DNA from: Mariprofundaceae bacterium
GTDB taxonomy: Bacteria; Pseudomonadota; Zetaproteobacteria; Mariprofundales; Mariprofundaceae
Direction: 5' to 3'
Assembly: GCA_030950865.1 (NCBI GenBank)
Contig: JAUZQR010000009.1
Coordinates: forward strand, 1 to 8,368
DNA length: 8,368 nt
The position numbers and the translations under genes are program-made. The notes beneath the pieces were generated by a model. The model was given only the letters and a program-made list of their open reading frames with translations. It was not told the origin of the DNA and did not search any database. Each line of letters starts with the position of its first letter. The stretch's first letter is position 1. Shown in pieces: positions 6,196-8,368 of this stretch.

Positions 6196-7084
6196 CAACG
6201 ACTTCAAAGGTTAGGTAAAAACTAGCGCGATCCAGCCCCCATGAGCTGGGTAAAGGCTTGAATGGTGCTGCATCATGAATGGCTCTTACGGCACTGTCAT
6301 TGAGCGATTGACTAGGGCTTGGGCGCAAGATTTCTGGGTTGCCCAACTCACCGCTTAGTTCAATGGTAACACGCATCAATACTTGCCTAGCGTTATCCGC
6401 GAAATTCTGATAATCAGCTTTTCCAGGTCGCCATTGCTCTTCCAAGGCTCGCACCAAAGAATGTGCGTAGGGTGCATACTTGGCTTCTTTGGTATTGATG
6501 GGAATGTCAGCTTCTTTGGAAAGCAGTTGTTTCATGCGGCGTTCGCGCTCAAAATCGCGAGATAATTCAGATAATGCCATGCTGGACGGCATAAGTTTGG
6601 ATAGTGGAATTTGACGTGGTGGTGTAGGACGTTTCTTTGCAACTTTTTTCTTTTTGACGGGTGCATTTTGAATAACGTTATTGCTTTCGGATGCTGCGCC
6701 TTTTTTTGTGAGGATGCGGGTGCGCTTATCCGATGCTTTGGGCGGTGTTGGAGGTATATTTGGAGCTTTGGGCGGTGTTGGTCGCTTCTTGTTTTGCTGC
6801 TTGCTACGCGAGGGTGACTTGGCAGCGCGTGTACTACGGTCTTTGGCATTGGAACTACCGCCTTTTGCACTGCGGTTGGCGATGGTCTTAGCATCTTTGG
6901 GTGGCGTTGTGTCGGACTTTGTATTGGAATCAAGTAACACCACGTCGGTAAATTGCGGAGCCTGTTTCTTTACGATGCGTGGCTCTTTATGATTTAAAGA
7001 TATGAATAATGCCAGCACAATATGGGCGGCAATAGATGCCACAAATGCAATGATTAAGCGGTTATTTTTAAACTTTGCCTGCAA
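6167..7084 (-). CDS. TonB-family energy transducer-like protein
   Basis: This 305-residue inner-membrane protein spans the periplasm. A short basic N-terminus (KFKNNR) is followed by one membrane helix at about 10-30, which contains Ser17-X3-His21, the SxxxH motif through which TonB couples to ExbB/ExbD. Residues 35-165 form a Lys/Pro/Ser-rich linker with repeated RPTPPK-like units (101-106, 111-116, 152-157). The C-terminal domain at about 205-298 (YAHSLVRALEEQW, VTIELSGELGNPEIL, SAVRAIHDAAPFKPLP) matches the TonB/TolA C-terminal fold. The start is TTG at 7084, 4 bases after the stop of the preceding gene; no ATG or GTG lies upstream before the stop at 7130-7132, and a GGAG lies 11 bases away. 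No exbB, exbD or outer-membrane receptor is in the window, so the partner is unknown; a TolA-like or other envelope role is possible. Its 3' end overlaps mutY. Confidence 0.85.
   Translation of the reverse strand: MQAKFKNNRLIIAFVASIAAHIVLALFISLNHKEPRIVKKQAPQFTDVVLLDSNTKSDTTPPKDAKTIANRSAKGGSSNAKDRSTRAAKSPSRSKQQNKKRPTPPKAPNIPPTPPKASDKRTRILTKKGAASESNNVIQNAPVKKKKVAKKRPTPPRQIPLSKLMPSSMALSELSRDFERERRMKQLLSKEADIPINTKEAKYAPYAHSLVRALEEQWRPGKADYQNFADNARQVLMRVTIELSGELGNPEILRPSPSQSLNDSAVRAIHDAAPFKPLPSSWGLDRASFYLTFEVVDDQFVFRTM
6735..6781. repeat. Two 17-bp direct repeats in the Pro-rich linker coding region
   Basis: GCTTTGGGCGGTGTTGG occurs exactly at 6735-6751 and 6765-6781, a 30-base (10-codon) period inside the TonB-like gene. 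On the coding strand it encodes the repeated PPTPPKA-type unit. The perfect identity suggests a recent in-frame duplication in the linker, which could vary in copy number between strains. Confidence 0.7.
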
Positions 7085-7088
7085 TGCT

Positions 7089-7634
7089 TTATCTGCTCCG
7101 AATAGTGAGTTGCGCTGTAATATAGGTCGCTAGAGCGCCATTGAGCCAGCCTGTCGCGCAGGATAGCACAAGCAATGGCGGTAGCAGATAATAAAGTGCA
7201 ATCTGTTGGATAAAAAGTTGCTCTACAACCACAAATTGGCTGCACATATGCGCTAAGGCACCCAGTAAACTAACCCCAATCAGACTGATACGGGGGATAA
7301 AGCGCCATGAGATTAGCATAACAGACGTGGATGCGAGGGTGGCAGTTAAGCTGATGATGAATGTTGGTGTAAACATAGTGCCGATAAAAAATGCACCAAT
7401 AACGACACGCCCAATAGCAAGGCTTGCCGCAGCTTTGGCCCCCATACTTTGCAGCGCAATAAGGGTGATAATGTTTGCCAAACCAAGCTTGAACCATGGA
7501 CCAAAACTTGGCATGAGCGCTTCAAAAACATGTAAGCCACTGGCAAGCAGTAAAAGCCCTAACCAATAAGCCTTTTTTTCCAAAGATGCCAATGATGGGC
7601 GAGGGATTTGAGTGATTTCTTGTGATGCCGTCAT
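7089..7634 (-). CDS. Gx transporter / heptaprenyl diphosphate synthase component I-like membrane protein
   Basis: This 181-residue integral membrane protein has about five or six hydrophobic helices after a 20-residue polar N-terminus. It carries the signatures of the HepI/Gx family: GLHVFEALMPSFGPWFKLGLANIITLIAL (33-61, quoted in two parts: GLHVFEALMPS and FKLGLANIITLIAL), RVVIGAFFIGT (76-86) and GALAHMCSQ (125-133). The annotation as a heptaprenyl diphosphate synthase subunit is historical. The architecture resembles small substrate-specific (ECF S-component-like) transport proteins, and no catalytic polyprenyl synthase motif is present. Its ATG shares one base with the stop of the NusG-domain-II gene (TAATG), so the two are translationally coupled. 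The pairing of these two families is recurrent in bacteria as far as I know, sometimes near flavin-transfer genes, but the substrate is not established. Family assignment is good; function is uncertain. Confidence 0.85.
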   Translation of the reverse strand: MTASQEITQIPRPSLASLEKKAYWLGLLLLASGLHVFEALMPSFGPWFKLGLANIITLIALQSMGAKAAASLAIGRVVIGAFFIGTMFTPTFIISLTATLASTSVMLISWRFIPRISLIGVSLLGALAHMCSQFVVVEQLFIQQIALYYLLPPLLVLSCATGWLNGALATYITAQLTIRSR

Positions 7635-8080
7635 TATTCAGATACCGCATCAAGGGCAAGCTTTTGTGTGCCCTGAATACTTACCAAAATACGATTGGGG
7701 ACACATGCCAATATATCGCCAATACGGTGGCGGTGCCCAGAGAGCACACAGCGCTGACTAACGCAGGAGGAATGCGTGATGCGTACACCATCCGAGTCAA
7801 TGGTTATTTCTGACAAACCAATATCACCTTTGGCTTGAAAATGGATGGGTTTGTCGGGGTGTAATGGGTATATTGCGAGCAGTGACTTGCCATGGTAAAT
7901 ATGAACCATAGGCGTACCTGATAAGTTTTGCTGTATCCATGACCAGCCCATTATTATGGTAATAAGTGTGAGTAATAATAGTATGCGATCTACCCATGTA
8001 CCCTTTAGCCAATGCCATAGACTTGGCGTGCTGGACGGGTCGGGTTCGTGCATGGATGTTAAAGTTGTACGAATCGGCAT
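7634..8080 (-). CDS. NusG domain II-containing membrane-anchored protein
   Basis: Counted from the ATG at 8080 (148 residues), a polar N-terminus is followed by one membrane helix at about 32-48 (RILLLLTLITIIMGW). A small beta-rich extracytoplasmic domain follows, ending in SSCVSQRC and GDILACVPNRILVSI. Three cysteines (106, 111, 126) in a C-X4-C...C-[VL]PN pattern are the hallmark of stand-alone NusG domain II proteins, in which the first pair usually reads CPDxxC; Cys-Pro-Asp is replaced here by Cys-Val-Ser. Despite the name this is not the transcription factor NusG. The conserved cysteines outside the membrane suggest a redox or metal role, but none is proven. It is the first gene of the four-gene unit and overlaps the Gx-like gene by one base. 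The start is uncertain: TTG 8101, ATG 8080 and ATG 8053 are all in frame and none has a Shine-Dalgarno. Confidence 0.82.
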   Translation of the reverse strand: MPIRTTLTSMHEPDPSSTPSLWHWLKGTWVDRILLLLTLITIIMGWSWIQQNLSGTPMVHIYHGKSLLAIYPLHPDKPIHFQAKGDIGLSEITIDSDGVRITHSSCVSQRCVLSGHRHRIGDILACVPNRILVSIQGTQKLALDAVSE

Positions 8081-8114
8081 GGGGCGAGTGTAAACATGCA
8101 AAAGGGTGGAAGCG

Positions 8115-8143
8115 ACTATGAATGTATTGATTACAGGTGCGAA
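8115..8143 (-). promoter_or_regulatory. Weak candidate promoter of the NusG-II/Gx/TonB-like/mutY unit
   Basis: The minus strand reads TTCGCA, 17 bases, CATAGT (each 4 of 6 consensus bases), predicting a start near 8108 and a leader of about 28 bases to the ATG at 8080. It overlaps the start codon and first codons of the divergent dehydrogenase gene. It is a by-eye match only. Confidence 0.25.
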
Positions 8144-8368
8144 TCGAGGTTTGGGATTGGGTTTTGTGAAGCATTATTTGGCAAAAGGCTGGAAGGTATG
8201 GGCTTGTTATCGCAGTGAATGTGAATCATTAAAGAGCTTAGACTCTGAGGCTTTGCATCTGGTGCATTGGGATGTTGGAGAAAATACTGACCCGCAGGGT
8301 TCACTGCCTGATACCATTGATTTGCTTATCAATAATGCTGGTATTTATGGCTCAACGAAGAGCGGGCA
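8118..8368 (+). CDS. Short-chain dehydrogenase/reductase, CsgA/C-factor-like, 3' end beyond window
   Basis: This is the N-terminal 83 codons of a cytoplasmic NAD(P)-dependent oxidoreductase. The Rossmann nucleotide-binding motif TGANRGLG is at residues 6-13 directly after a first beta strand (MNVLI). A basic Arg in ACYRSE follows strand 2, hinting at NADP preference. DVG near 62-64 matches the family's acidic adenine contact, and NNAGIYG at about 73-79 is the classical NNAG motif. The catalytic Ser-Tyr-Lys lies beyond the right edge. The spacing and NNAGIYG wording resemble the C-factor (CsgA-like) subgroup of about 230 residues. The ATG at 8118 is preceded by GGTGGAAG at a workable spacing. 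The gene is divergent from the NusG-II gene with at most 37 bases between the preferred starts, so its promoter must lie inside that gene's 5' end. The substrate is unknown. Confidence 0.88.
   Translation, partial: MNVLITGANRGLGLGFVKHYLAKGWKVWACYRSECESLKSLDSEALHLVHWDVGENTDPQGSLPDTIDLLINNAGIYGSTKSG

Noticed and set aside
6532..6933. A 133-codon Pro/Lys-rich open frame on the minus strand and a 103-codon frame on the plus strand (6681-6992) across the TonB-like gene
   Set aside because: Both are shadows of the low-complexity linker of the real gene in another frame. Neither has a ribosome-binding site or a recognisable domain.
1..8368. tRNA or rRNA genes, insertion sequences, integrase, CRISPR repeats, toxin-antitoxin or defence genes
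   Set aside because: None seen. All substantial frames are accounted for by recognised chromosomal gene families, and gaps between genes are at most about 205 bases.

Overview
The window looks like ordinary chromosome from a moderately AT-rich, Gram-negative, oxygen-respiring bacterium, most likely a proteobacterium. The evidence is a cbb3-type cytochrome oxidase subunit I (CcoN), a periplasmic gamma-glutamyltransferase with a Sec signal peptide, a TonB-family energy transducer and full-length MutY. The mix (cbb3 oxidase, NusG domain II protein, Gx/HepI-like membrane protein) would suit a gammaproteobacterium or a zetaproteobacterium, but I cannot place it more closely by reading alone. There are no RNA genes, insertion sequences, phage genes, CRISPR arrays or gene-free stretches over 300 bases.

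Layout from left to right: (1) 1-816, minus: the N-terminal 272 codons of ccoN, which runs off the left edge. A roughly 200-base leader follows, holding a 6-bp direct repeat with an 11-base period (Pho-box-like) and a small palindrome. (2) 1022-3134, minus: gamma-glutamyltransferase (ggt) followed 13 bases later by a small TerB-family gene, apparently one transcription unit. (3) 3242-4120, minus, and 4233-5096, plus: a LysR-family regulator divergent from a SAM-dependent methyltransferase. The 100-odd bases between them carry a perfect 18-bp palindrome placed where a LysR-type activator would bind. (4) 5097-5208: a convergent gap with a nested hairpin and a T-run. (5) 5209-8080, minus: a tightly packed four-gene unit read as NusG-domain-II protein, Gx/HepI-like integral membrane protein, TonB-like protein, MutY. 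Its junctions are a TAATG overlap, a 4-base gap and a 29-base overlap. (6) 8118-8368, plus: the first 83 codons of a CsgA/C-factor-like short-chain dehydrogenase, cut by the right edge and divergent from the NusG-II gene.

How the genes fit together: ccoN belongs to a respiratory operon that continues outside the window. GGT degrades extracytoplasmic glutathione and gamma-glutamyl compounds; why it is paired with TerB is unknown. The LysR protein is the obvious candidate regulator of the methyltransferase. The least understood part is the NusG-II/Gx/TonB-like unit: three membrane or envelope proteins made together with a DNA repair glycosylase. No clearly new defence, mobile or biosynthetic system is visible. 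The best leads are that operon and the LysR/methyltransferase control region.
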